The notes: a model not told the origin generated them from the sequence alone. 64,000 nt of DNA from Blasia pusilla (GCA_050084515.1 CM114272.1:34162001-34226000); one strand, 5' to 3'. Shown: positions 1 through 9,838, counted from the stretch's first letter. Made by a program: numbers and translations.

Positions 1-774
1 TTGTTTATAGGTCTGTAGTGTCGGGAATCGTTTATGGGGATTTCCCTATTTGGTTTTAGTCCGTCAAGTGACCCGTTGACCGAGTCAATGGTCACCTCAT
101 AACATGTGCATGCAGGTTACTGTTGGTAGGGCTATTTTTGGGGTAAGAGCCTTTTGGCTCTTCCCAAGGGTATAAGAGTGAGGAAGATGGCTTTCGCAAG
201 CCATCTTTCTCATGTTGAGCCTTAGGAGCACCTCTCTTGCATAGACGTGTATGGGTGTGTAGGAGTTAGGGTACTAACGGCTGGATTCCCTTATAGCAGA
301 GGGTGGATGTGGTTCGATATGCCGATGTACATGAGTGGAGTTTTAGGCCAAGTGAGCTGTTTCTACTACTCTTGATTTTGTTGTGGGGTTCTTTTGTATC
401 TACGTGAGTATATTTTGTTTATGTGTGGATCTATCTATACGTTGGGGAAGATTGGTGTTGTGTGGTGTGTGGATGTGACTAGAGGTGTGGGTTGTGTAGC
501 GATGTGAATGCGCACAACATGATTTTCCCAAGCCATCTTTCTCATGTGGAGCCTTATGAGCACCTTTCTTGATTTTTTGTAGTAGGAACTAGGGTGCTAG
601 CATCCAGATTCCCTCATAGCGAAGTGTGGATGTGGCTCGATATGAGGATGTAGATTCAAAAGTAGTGTTTTCCGTGTGAGCAATTTTTACTTTGATTTTT
701 TGGTGTGGTCTCAATGTATATGCGTGAGTATATTTTGTTTATGAGTGGATCAATCTGTATGTTTGGAAGATATA
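1..774 (+). repeat. Diverged LTR-like direct-repeat blocks upstream of element 1
   Basis: Two related blocks lie in tandem, about 195-450 and about 529-771. Both begin with a segment reading roughly AAGCCATCTTTCTCATG, share the step GTGGATGTGG(T/C)TCGATATG, and end in GAGTATATTTTGTTTATG. Between them, 455-517 resembles 9952-10014 at the other end of the element. A TATA-like GGGTATAAGAG sits at about 167-177. I read this as the front part of the 5' LTR, or an older tandem LTR, running off the left edge of the window. No coding function is supported. Confidence 0.5.
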
Positions 775-1140
775 TGTCATGACCATACGGATTATATCGT
801 AGAGTATAGTGTGCTAGTAGAGGCCATATCTTATGTAGGGCCGTAGTGTCTAGGTAGAGATGCGGTTTCATACATAGGGTTGGGGGTTACTCAGTTGAGG
901 GTGACTTTTCCAGTAGGGCCCGCTCTTAGGTTGGAGGATATAGTGTGGAGTGCACTCAAAGAACAGTTAGTTCTTTGAGTTGAGCCTGTTGCGTTGGGAG
1001 TTAGCCTTGGTAGTGAATAGAGCTCTTGGCTATGGTGGTTCCCGCAAGCTTCGACCTGGATTCTCCCATCGTGGAGTGGGTTTGGCTCGATTGTATGTGA
1101 TTCTATACGTGTTTTATGACAGTAGGTCTTTCACGGATTT
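775..1140 (+). repeat. 5' LTR core of element 1
   Basis: A direct repeat of 9473-9838, starting with TGT and ending CACGGATTT just before the two copies diverge. I counted about 11 differences, all transitions. It contains a perfect 10-bp inverted repeat with a 5-nt spacer at 955-979. The real LTR may begin further left: the 3' copy has a purine-rich tract (about 9331-9340 and 9355-9361) over 100 bp before this core, where a polypurine tract would be expected to abut the LTR. Confidence 0.8.
955..979. promoter_or_regulatory. Perfect inverted repeat inside the 5' LTR
   Basis: CTCAAAGAAC, five bases, then GTTCTTTGAG: a 10-bp perfect stem. It is kept unchanged in the 3' LTR at 9653-9677. The left half-site recurs once more just after the 5' LTR core (from about 1143). 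It could form a hairpin in LTR RNA (polyadenylation or packaging) or be a two-fold protein site; the sequence does not decide. Confidence 0.5.
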
Positions 1141-2192
1141 CACTCAAAGAACTAGAGTAGATCGATGGTAGCTTTGATCGTGGATCAGTAGGATCTGGTT
1201 AGGGATGATTGGGTACTCAGCCGTGGATGTTCGTGGCTTGTGGCCTATGTTGGAGGTGGGAATCAGGGGCATCGTTGGTTGGGAAAGAAGCGCCTTGCTG
1301 AGAGCTTTCGAGGCAACTCGTGGTAGCTCGGGGCGAGTGGGCGTGAGAGGCGGAGTAAGGAGGATTTGTGAGTTGAGTGTTGCATAACTAGTCACCCATC
1401 TTTGGGCTATTCAGCTTGGAAGACGCTTAACTGTTGGGTTCTTAACTATGCCACTGTACACACTGGTGTAGCTCATTTGGTGTTGTTCGGAGATGTGTTA
1501 GGCGCTTTATACATCTTGAGTTTTTGTTTGATGGACCTCTAGCGCATAGTACGGTGTGGCCTCTCCATGCAGGTGATATTTTCAGGTGCTGTGAGTGCGA
1601 CTAGCACGTCATCGACCATCGGCGGAGTAGCTATTGCGTTAGAATTGTGTGGTGGGTTTTGTGGATTCAAGGGATGCCACGTTTGGTGGATTGTGTTATC
1701 TTGATTTCCATCTGCGATTCGAGGGTTGTCGTTGGACTTCTTGTGTTTGGATCCCCTCCATCGTTGCTTCTTGCTTGCGCGCCCATTGTTAGGGTTGACG
1801 ATGATTTCCAGAGTAGTTTTACTCTTGTGTGCTACCGGTAGTGAGGCTGGAGTGATGACTAGTAGATCGTAGGAGGCTTCTTGTGATGATGACAGGTTAG
1901 GTTTCCTACACCCATAGCTAGTAGAGCTAGAATAGTACAGCGACATCGACGTCACTTGGTTACTTAGTGGTGGTGATTTGGTGGTGGTGCGGCATCAACG
2001 TTGGTCATTACGGAGCTGTCTGGTGGTTTGGTTGGGGACCGTAGTGCGGACAGTGGTGGTTTTACACGGAGTGGGTTGAGGTATCGGCTACTTTTTCTAC
2101 TTCCGACGGTTGATGAAGAGGAGGACGAGGATGTTCTAAACACCAAGTCTTCTACGTTGTTATCAAGTGTTGCAGCTCCATTGATTTGAGAC
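1141..2192 (+). other. Untranslated leader of element 1
   Basis: About 1 kb between the LTR core and the first supported Gag codon. The short open frames here resemble no known protein. From about 2001 the frame agrees with Gag, and a short stretch at 2050-2130 resembles the matching part of element 2 (about 38590-38690), so Gag may once have started upstream of 2193. No convincing tRNA primer-binding site was recognised right after 1140. The + strand is strikingly rich in G and T. Confidence 0.5.
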
Positions 2193-3836
2193 ATGGATGG
2201 GATATATGGGGCCATGAAGGGCCCACGACGATACTCGGGTGCAGTGGGCACCATTGAGTTGGAGGACTTCATTTAGGAGTTTGATACGTGGTGTGATATG
2301 CAGATGTTGCGGAACACCACGTTGTTTACACCCTTCTTGGCTTGGAAGGGGTTGTTTCTGCACTTTGAGGGACCACCCATGGATGATTACCATGAGTTTA
2401 GGAAGGACCATGTTGCTGAGATTGAGGCGTGGAGACAATATTGGTCTCCAGGCTATGTGTCTATCACCCATGGTGGTATTGGTAGTAGTGCTTCTACTAT
2501 GCCAGCCAGCCCTACGTTGAGTGGTACGAGTACGAGCTGGAGTGGGGGTACCAATGGAAGTATTAGTGGGGGTACTAGTGGAGGTACTAGTGCCCCACCA
2601 TCGTTCAGCCCGGTTGCAGAGTTCTTTAAGAGGTTGAAGAAGAACTATCAGGGAGTGAAGACAGAGAAGTTGAGGAGTCTTCAGGAGTTTGAGCGAAAGA
2701 CTGGTGAGAGTCTTCGTGAGGCATACATTCGTATGCGACACTTGATTTCAATTATCCAGGGTGTGACTGAGGCTCAGGTAGTCCAGTTTTGGTATGGGAT
2801 CTTGGATAGAGAGTTGCGCCGTAGGGTACGTGATGCTACTCTTATAAGTGATGATTCACCCACATTGACCCATGTGTTTGCTCTATTTGAGAAGATTGAG
2901 CTTAACATGGTGGAGGAGAGAGTGGTGACATCCGCATTCAGTAGGGATACAACTACTACTTCTCGTGTTCAGCAGTCCACCTCACAGTCTCATAGTAGTG
3001 GTGGTGGTAGTAGTAGTGGGAGTCGTGGGGGGTACACACGACCTCAGTCAGGTCCTAGAGGGACACTTGCGTAGAGACCATTGCCTTCATTTGCTGCCCT
3101 GCAGCAAGGACAGTCATGTTGGACATGTGGAGGTGATCATGTTATGAGGTTTTGTCCCCAAGAGGATGGGAGACGGACTTTGGAGGATGGGCCTCAATCA
3201 GCCCCAACTCAGTGTGATCATTGCGGGAGACCAGGTCATCCTCGAGAGCGTTGCTTTGATCTTCATCCAGAGTTGAGATCAGGCCGCGGCCATGGTGGAG
3301 TAGCTCCGAGAGGCCGAGGTGGTAGAGGTGATAGGGATGGTAGAGGTGGACCAGTGGTTGGAGAGCCTACGGTGGCTACCCCTACCACTACGACAGAGTC
3401 ACCTATGGCTGCTAGGATTGAGCAGTTGGAGCAGAAGTTGGCTACTATGGCTGGTATCCAGCATAGAGCAGGTTCAGGAGCAAGGGCTTCCACCTCTTAT
3501 GGAGGGGATGATCTCTCTTATATGGCAAGTGCAGCACAGGTTGAGGCATCACCTGCAGTTACGAGAGGAGCCACTCGAGCATCAGAGCCACGTGGTGCTA
3601 CTATGGAGTTGGACCCACAGAGGGGTGAGGCTAGGAGGCAGGCTAGGCTTCTCCAGTCATTCTTGTTGTCTGAGGTGCTTAGGACTCCATCCATGGTTCC
3701 TACGCAGCCTATTGAGCCTACAGTGGGGACTGAGGCATCTACATCGCGTGTAGTAGACACGGATGCAAAAGATCGAGTCTTGTGCGGATGGCAACTTCAG
3801 TGTTGGGATCCCCATTGTTTTCGGACACGGAGCTGA
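2193..3836 (+). pseudogene. Gag polyprotein (capsid-like domain and two zinc knuckles), broken
   Basis: Gag packages the element RNA into cytoplasmic particles. One frame runs from ATG 2193 to 3836, broken by TAG at 2274 and TAG at 3072. The capsid part (about 2300-2930) has the retrotransposon-gag pattern, including FEGPPMDDYHEF and EFERKTGESLREAY. Downstream at 3117-3265 are two zinc-knuckle motifs: a variant CX2CX3HX4C (CWTC start) and a canonical CX2CX4HX4C (CDHCGRPGHPRERC). A glycine/arginine-rich stretch follows. The matching region of element 2 (38535-40266) aligns throughout, including the ELDPQRGEAR segment near 3605-3640. The frame ends by frameshift near 3780-3836, where the protease frame takes over. 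Non-functional as it stands. Confidence 0.85.
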
Positions 3837-4850
3837 TGGCTTTAGGAGTTGACTTAGCTCTTGTATTTCAGCTAGAAGCCACATTGTGTGAACGTGGGGT
3901 GTTCTTGCTACACGTCTTTGAGGTGGATGAGGGTGTTGCGGTGGAGCGACCCTCTATGTCAGGTGTAGCATTGAGTACCAGTGCTACTTGGCAGGCAGCA
4001 GCGGCGAAGATGGATGCATTACTAGCCCGGCCAGCCATTGATTGTGAGAGGCTTACACCTAATGTATGTATGTTGGACAACCGCGGTGGGATATTTTGAT
4101 TGTTGAGTCCTACAGGACAGATGTATAGACCAGATAGAGTCTTGTTAGACTCTGGTGCCCAACCTTTGATGTTGGGCAAGGCGGCATGTATTGGTTTGGG
4201 TATTTGGAGGTCAGAGCTTGAGCCTTGCCCATTCCAGATTCAAACATCACTTGGAGGAGCCAATGATAGATCTCAATTCATGACACGGGAGAAGTTGTTT
4301 GTACAGTTGAGACGAGATCATGCAATTGATAGCTCACGGTTGGGAGTACCTGCAGTGGTCACATCAGCCGGGTCGTATGATGTACTAGTTGGAGGAGCAG
4401 TATTGTACCTGATGGGTTTTCAGATGGACTACTGGACTGAGACAACGTCTTATAGACCTGGTTGGCAGTCCGGGGATGGACGTATGAGCCAGGTTCCTAT
4501 GAGATTTATTTATGGGGCTCGACCAGGAGGGTCTTCCCCAACGGTGTTAGCATCCGTGGCTGGTTTTAGTGGAGTAGTCACTTGGCCAGGAGACTTTTTG
4601 GAGGGTAATCTTTCTGCTATGGATTCTCCTGTGCATGAGGAGGTAGAGGAGGTCCCTAGTTTTGCAGCAGTGGCATCCTCATTGTTGGATGTGCCACTTT
4701 GGAGTTCAGGCGGTGCACTACGGCAGGAGGCTGATCGCCTAGTGAAGGAGGCTTGGTGTGAGGCTGTTATACCTCACGAGGAAGAGGAGGCCCCACAGCG
4801 GACTCCTACTTGTGGTCCAGTTGGGTTATCCCCTTTGGATTCTACACCCA
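3782..4850 (+). pseudogene. Retropepsin-like aspartic protease and linker, broken
   Basis: The protease would cut the Gag-Pol polyprotein. The frame (3782-4969) is interrupted by TGA at 4097, where element 2 has CAG at the equivalent site. The active-site motif is VLLDSGAQPLMLGKA (about 4138-4182), with the catalytic Asp in DSGA; the second conserved element, around DVLVGGAVLYLMG (about 4378-4416), fits the far end of a retropepsin fold. The 140 residues after it (about 4430-4850) are acidic and unassigned and lead into the methyltransferase domain in the same frame. Element 2 has the same region with DSRA in place of DSGA. Confidence 0.75.
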
Positions 4851-5830
4851 TTGTATGGTTGTATCCGCCGGAGGGCATTTGTGTGTTAGATCTCTTTGGT
4901 GGGATTAGCACTGGTTTGGCTGCAGTGTTGCAGGCCGGTATTCCTGTGCGTATATGTGGAGCGAGATGAGACGGCCCAGAGAGTCTCATGCCGATATATC
5001 GGTCAGTTGATGCGGAGATATCCTGAGTTGTTGCCGCCATCAGCTATTTGTGGGTACCAGCGTGCTTTGCCGTCACACATTGCATTCTTGGGGGCGCAGG
5101 ACCTTGAGAGGGTTGGTCCAATGGATTTGGTGATTGCTGGATGGCCATGTCAAGGTCATACACGTGTTGGTCGTGGTGAGGGATTACACGACCCTAGGCC
5201 TTGATTATTTTGGGAGATGTTACGGGTGTTACGACATCTTCAGGTTCATCAGGCACAGCTCCAACTTACATTGTGGAGAATGTTCCATTGGTGGGTGACA
5301 CTCGGACCCGGATGATGGCAAGTGTTCATGAGGTGCGGTCTTGGATTGGATCAGCAGTGTTGTTAGATGCAACCCGAGTTGGCTCGCGTGCACATCGTCC
5401 ACGCTTGTGGTGGACAAACTTGTTGCCTAGGGAGGTTCTACGTCGAGCATATGATGCAGTGCAGCGGGATCCTTGCCTTACACTGGATAGTATCTTGGAT
5501 ACTGGGCGACTTTCTCAGGTGGTGAGGGTTACTGATCAGTCACCCATGGCAGTGGTGAACCGTGTGGGCCAGCCTAGGATGACACTACCCACATTTGTGA
5601 GTTTTCCCTCGTCACATGCCTACAGGGAAGGTGGTCCCGGGCTTGTATGGGATTCTCATGTGCGACAGTTGGTGGAGCCTAACGCTGATGAGAGAGAGCG
5701 TGCGATGGGATTTGCTACTAGTGTGACAGCGGTTGCTTCCATTTTTGAGGCTTCACGACATCATGTGTTGGGTCAGGCCATGGACCTAAATTGTTTGACT
5801 TGGATTTTGAGTCTTGGGATGGCCGAGCAG
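4851..5830 (+). pseudogene. C5 cytosine DNA methyltransferase domain inside the retrotransposon pol
   Basis: This domain would move a methyl group from S-adenosylmethionine to cytosine C5. Motif I (SAM binding) is VLDLFGGISTGLAAVLQAG at about 4884-4940. Motif IV is DLVIAGWPCQGHTRVGRG, with the catalytic Cys codon at 5148-5150. Motif VI is TYIVENVP near 5270-5288. Motif VIII-like VGSRAHRPRLWW is at about 5377-5415. A motif IX/X-like tail has ERERAMGF near 5695-5718. Motif order is the classical I-IV-VI-VIII-X, not the permuted order of plant DRM enzymes. The spacing and the AHRPRLWW segment recall DNMT3/DRM-type enzymes, while PCQ is as in DNMT1, CMT and bacterial enzymes. A frameshift near 4950 (about 14 nt shorter than element 2) and TGA at 5202 break it. 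No target-recognition domain was identified. Confidence 0.88.
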
Positions 5831-6074
5831 CGTCAACTTTGGACTATGTCTATGGGTCTTCCACCCCTTGTGATGAGCTCGATGGCTACCGGGACAGGTA
5901 GAGACATCGCTTGGGGGCGAGGAGAATAGTATTTTGCATCCTTGGAGTAAATGGGATGTAATGGCTGGGCATGTGGAGTTGGTTGCTCATGCTAGTGGAG
6001 GAGTTATCTGCTCAGATGATGGTGTAGCTAAGGGTGTACCATCTTGTGAGGGGATTGCCTAGCAGCCAACGGCG
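5831..6074 (+). other. Spacer between methyltransferase and reverse transcriptase in element 1
   Basis: The methyltransferase frame runs on to 5929 without recognisable motifs, while the RT frame is open from about 5900 and is stopped by TAG at 6060. A frameshift therefore lies at about 5810-5900. The segment has no identifiable domain; by position it is the polyprotein linker. Confidence 0.5.
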
Positions 6075-7186
6075 TTGTCCTCTCCCTCTAGTGTGCCAGT
6101 GGAGGAGACTTGGGAGCCATTAATTGGGCCCAAGCTTAGGGGAGGTGAGAAACGACGCTTGACACAATTCCTACGTGCTTATAGGAGTTTTTTTGCCTTT
6201 AGCATGAAGGAGTTGGATGCTTTGGTTGGACCCGGTAGACGGATTGATTTGGCTAGTGATTCGCCAATCTTCCGTTGTCCCTACCGATATAGTGATATGG
6301 AGAGGGACCTGATTTAGAGTAGGACGTTGGACCTTTTAGAGGCTGGATTAGTGGAGTTGTCGCATGGAGAGTATGCATTAGCCACTGTCATGCCTGCTAA
6401 AAAGGATGTGCATGGCAACTACACGGATAGGCGGATGTGTGGAGATTATCGTCCTATCAATCGGCAGACCAAGGCCGATAGGTATGCCATGCCTACACCT
6501 GAGGAGATCTTTGATGTGGTGGGACAGGCAAAGATTTTCAGTACTTTGGATCTTTGGGCAAGATACTATCAGTTGCCAATTTGAGAGAGTGACAAGGCCA
6601 ACATAGCATTTTGGGGTGTCAACTCTCATGGCAAGGATTGTTTGTACCAATGGAAATTCTTACCCTACCCTTTGGGTTGAAGAATGCACTTGCCGAGTTT
6701 CAGAGAGTGATGGACAGGATCCTAGCAGGGTTGGATTTTGTTTGGTCTTACATTGATGATATCTTGGTGTTCAGTAACACGGTGGAGGAGCATCAGATAC
6801 ATTTGCAGATTGTGTTTAAGCGGTTGAAAGCTCATGGTCTATATTTGCATCCAGGAAAATGTAAGTTCTTCCATGAGGATGTTGAGTATTTGGGTCATGT
6901 GATCTATCTAGGTGGTTTGGAAGTTCAGCAAGCAAAGGTGGAGGATATTGCACTTATTCCTCATTCGGTAGATTTTAGTAGAGTTCGGGTATTCATGGGA
7001 TTGGCGAACTACTATCGGAGGTATGTGAAGGGATTTAATGCTATGGCAAAGCCTTTGAACCAATTTCTGGAATCAGATCAGAAGTGGCACTGGGGAGATG
7101 ATCAGGAGAGAGCTTTTGTGGAGCTCAAGGCCCAGTTGGTGACGGCGCCTATCTTGAGGAGACCTATCAGAGGGCGCCCATTTTAG
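6075..7186 (+). pseudogene. Reverse transcriptase of Ty3/gypsy type, broken
   Basis: It would copy element RNA into DNA. The N-terminal segment (6075-6317) carries the usual pre-RT region (IDLASDSPIFRCPYRYS). The finger and palm region follows from 6327, with RRMCGDYRPINRQT (about 6430-6475) and FSTLDLWARYYQLP (about 6537-6580). The catalytic YIDD box is at 6749-6760, followed by FSNTVEEH and the thumb and connection regions (GLANYYRRYVKGF, about 7000-7040). In-frame stops are TAG 6315, TGA 6582 and TAG 7184. The first and last replace what is normally Gln and the middle one what is normally Arg in related elements, so CAG to TAG and CGA to TGA changes are likely. Element 2 lacks this region entirely. 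Confidence 0.93.
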
Positions 7187-7560
7187 TTACACACTGATTG
7201 GAGTAGGTTGAGACTTGGAGCGGTGTTGACACAACATGATGATGAGCACATGGAGTTTGTGGTGGCCTATGCAAGTCGTTTGAATAATGCAGCGGAGTCG
7301 CGCTATAGTTCATATGAGGGAGAGTGCTTGGAAGTAGTGTGGGCTGTGGCACACTTTAGGTGTTACTTGTTTGGCACACAGTTCTCCCTTGTTACTGATC
7401 ACCATCCGCTCAAGTGGTTGATGGAGTCTGAGAAGCTTACAGGGAAGCTTGCACGGTGGGCTCTTATCTTACAGGAGTATGACTTCTAGGTGGTACATAG
7501 ACTTGGAGTTGCCAACCTTGATGCTGATGGGTTGAGTAGGGTCCCATGTACTAGCCAAGA
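7187..7560 (+). pseudogene. RNase H domain of element 1
   Basis: RNase H removes the RNA template strand during reverse transcription. The segment continues the RT frame after TAG 7184: LHTDWS gives the first acidic residue, SRYSSYEGECLEVVWAV (about 7301-7350) the catalytic Glu helix, and VTDHHPLKWLM (about 7392-7425) the third acidic site. After TAG 7487 the typical DADGLSR motif (about 7519-7540) closes the domain. In element 2 the codon matching TAG 7487 is CAA (Gln), showing that the stop is secondary. Confidence 0.9.
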
Positions 7561-9030
7561 GGATGCAATTGGGGCTAGATGGCATGGCAAGGTTGATGAG
7601 GAGATGGTGCTAGATTGGCATGCATCCGCCTTTTTATGTTGGTTAGGGGTGGACTCTAGTATGGAGGACCACATGACATCTTACTCTAGTCAGAGGGTAG
7701 ATGGTCAGCCTTCAGATCCTAAGGTTGGAGATGGTGATACGGATCAGCGTGATATTTATGATGATGCGTTGGTGTTGGAGTTCCTACGGACCAGTAGGGT
7801 GCTAGGCATTGTGAGTGCAAAGGAGCGAGACCGTGTTCTTCAACGTGCTAAGAGGTATCGATTGGAGGGAACACATATTCTCCATGTGTGGGAGGATGGT
7901 AGAGTACGAATAGTGCCGCATTTGGCTCAGAGAAGCACATTGTGCGACATGCCCATGAGGAGTTGGGACATTTTGGGATAAAGCGTACGTATAGCTTACT
8001 CCTTGGTCAGTATTGGTGGCGTGGCATGCATACTCAGGTGCAGCAGTTGGTGTCACGTTGTATGGTTTGTGACCGGGTGAGGGCATCATTCAATGCCCCT
8101 ACACCACAGTTATACCCCTTGCCTATTATGGGGTTGGGTTACCGTTGGAGTGTGGACTTTGCGGGACCGTTACCGCTGATTGTACGACATCATCGATATG
8201 TGTTGGTGATGGTGGAGCAATTCTCCAAGTGGATTGAGTTGGTGGCATTACGTGACAAGGCAAGTGAGGGAACGGCGTATGCATTTCTTGATAGAGTGCT
8301 TAGTCATTTTGGTGCACCAGCTGAAGTGCTGACCGACCAAGGTACAGAGTCTCAAGGTGAGTTTCAGATCTTGTGTGACCAGGCGTTGATTGATCATTAG
8401 ACCATGTCTCGAGATCATCCAGAGGCGGATGGTTTGGCTGAGCGTGTGGTTCAAACGGTGAAGAGGGCATTGCGCAAGTATGGCCTATAGAAGGGGCATC
8501 TTGGAGACTGGGATATTCAGTTCCATGGTTAGCCATGGGGTATAGGTTCAGTCGCCAAGCATCCTTGGCTTCCTTCTCACCTTATTTTCTGTTATACGGC
8601 CGTGATCCAGACTTGCCAGCAACAATTCGTTGGGAGTCTAGTGAGGTGGTGAACCTTGATGACCCAAAGATGTGGATGAGAGTGTGTTCTCAGCGGGCAA
8701 AGCTCTTTCGGAGAGTTATGCCAACAACCTTTGAGAATCTTGCCATTGCTCAACACAGGGATACGTTGCGGTATGCAACCATTATGGGTGGAGGTTATCA
8801 ACCATCGATTTGTAGGTTCCATGTGGGGGACTATGTCTATTTGCAACTGATTGCACCAAAAACATTGGATGTGACCGCAGGCCGCACTATTTTACGAGTG
8901 CGCGAGGTGTTAGCTTATGGAGTTCTCATGTTGGAGGGTCGTGATGGAGTTTTTTGGAAGAACCATGTGCGTAATTGTGCGCCATGTCATCTTCCAAATG
9001 TGGATGGTACTGTTGACCCAAGCTTAGCCA
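7561..9030 (+). pseudogene. Integrase of element 1, broken
   Basis: Integrase inserts the cDNA into the host genome. The HHCC zinc domain is at about 7945-8075 (HAHEELGH ... CMVC). In the catalytic core the first Asp is in WSVDFAGP (about 8148-8168), the second in VLTDQGTE (about 8326-8349) and the Glu in LAERVVQ (about 8434-8454). Frameshifts lie near 7925 and 8525; in-frame TAG codons are at 8398 and 8488. The C-terminal part has VGDYVYLQ (about 8825-8848) and a GPY/F-like segment (REVLAYGVLMLEGRDG), as in gypsy integrases. No chromodomain was seen; a PHD finger takes the C-terminal position instead. Confidence 0.92.
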
Positions 9031-9050
9031 TGATACATGCTAGCTTAAGG

Positions 9051-9191
9051 TGCATGTTGTGTGGGTCTGTTGGTAACGCAGCCCGTATGTTGGTGTGTGA
9101 TCGGTGTTCTAGGGGTTGGCACATGATGTGTTTGACTCCACGTATGGATGTTGTTCCTATTGGAAGGTGGGTTTGTCCTCGATGTACTTAG
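9051..9191 (+). CDS. C-terminal PHD finger of the element 1 polyprotein
   Basis: The last 46 codons of the integrase frame form a textbook PHD zinc finger (C4HC3): CMLC, CDRC, then GWHMMC, then RWVCPRC, with the conserved Trp two residues before the last Cys pair. It ends at TAG 9189-9191, so it is the true C-terminus of Pol. PHD fingers bind histone H3 tails, often reading lysine methylation. By analogy with the chromodomains of chromoviruses it could steer integration to particular chromatin, but that is inference. The finger is joined without a break to the integrase C-terminal domain (frame open 8535-9191), and element 2 has a decayed copy at the same place. Confidence 0.88.
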   Translation, partial: CMLCGSVGNAARMLVCDRCSRGWHMMCLTPRMDVVPIGRWVCPRCT

Positions 9192-9472
9192 GAGAGGTAG
9201 ATGACTTGATCTTTGCATGATATGGATTACAGATGTGCGACTAACGATGGGATAACCTAGCACACGGCCTTCTGTTTCGTGCACCCACGAAGGTGTATAG
9301 CATATAGTAGATGTATAGGGCTACCTGGGAGTTAGAGGGACCTAACCGCCAGTTAGGGGGGCGAGTTGTGATACACTTGTGTTTGTGGATGCCCTCGTCT
9401 ATGTTATGTATGTATGTGAGTATGGTATATCAGCGATGTATGTTGTATGACGATGTGGATTTGCACGACACT
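9192..9472 (+). other. 3' untranslated region and polypurine-tract candidate of element 1
   Basis: No open frame of note. A purine-rich GAGTTAGAGGGA is at about 9329-9340 and AGTTAGGGGGG at about 9351-9361. The first matches GAGTTAGAGGA at the 3' LTR edge of element 2 (about 43880-43890), so it is the better polypurine-tract candidate and the 3' LTR may start near 9341. The stretch 9362-9470 is repeated in diverged form at 9839-9950. Confidence 0.45.
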
Positions 9473-9838
9473 TGTTATGACCATACGGATTATGTCGTAG
9501 AGTATAGTGTGCTAATAGAGGCCATATCTTATGTAGGGCCGTAGTGTTTAGGTAGAGATGCGGTTTCATACATAGGGTTGAGGGTTACTTAGTTGAGGGT
9601 GACTTTTCCAGTAGGGCCCGCTCTTAGGTTGGAGGATATAGTGTGGAGTGCACTCAAAGAACAGTTAGTTCTTTGAGTTGAGCCTATTGTGTTGGGAGTT
9701 AGCCTTGGTAGTGAGTAGAGCTCTTGGCTATGGTGGTTCCCGCAAGCTTCGACCTGGATTCTCCCATCGTGGAGTGGGTTTGGCCCGATTGTATGTGATT
9801 CTATATGTGTTTTATGACAGTAGGTCTTTCACGGATTT
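9473..9838 (+). repeat. 3' LTR core of element 1
   Basis: Direct repeat of 775-1140 with about 11 transitions and no transversion or gap that I could find. It includes the same perfect inverted repeat (9653-9677). Confidence 0.82.

Larger units (their letters stand above)
775..9838 (+). mobile_element. Ty3/gypsy retrotransposon (element 1) carrying a DNA methyltransferase and a PHD finger
   Basis: This is a degraded LTR retrotransposon bounded here by the two copies of a 366-bp LTR core. In order on the + strand it holds Gag with zinc knuckles, a retropepsin-like protease (DSGA), a C5-cytosine methyltransferase domain, reverse transcriptase (YIDD), RNase H, integrase and a PHD finger. PR-RT-RH-IN order places it in Ty3/gypsy (Metaviridae type). 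The methyltransferase between protease and RT and the PHD finger after integrase are not part of the standard layout. Several stops and frameshifts break the reading frame, so it cannot act on its own. LTR cores differ at about 11 of 366 positions. True outer ends are uncertain because LTR-like sequence continues on both sides, and no target-site duplication was found. Confidence 0.9.

Noticed and set aside
1163-1180. Possible tRNA-Met primer-binding site (TGGTAGCTTTGATC) after the 5' LTR
   Set aside because: Only the first five bases match the usual TGGTATCAGAGC site, and it lies over 20 bp from the LTR core end.
2163-2741. Reverse-strand frame of 192 codons opposite Gag
   Set aside because: It is a shadow of the Gag coding strand; Thr-rich translation results from the GGT/GTA repeats.
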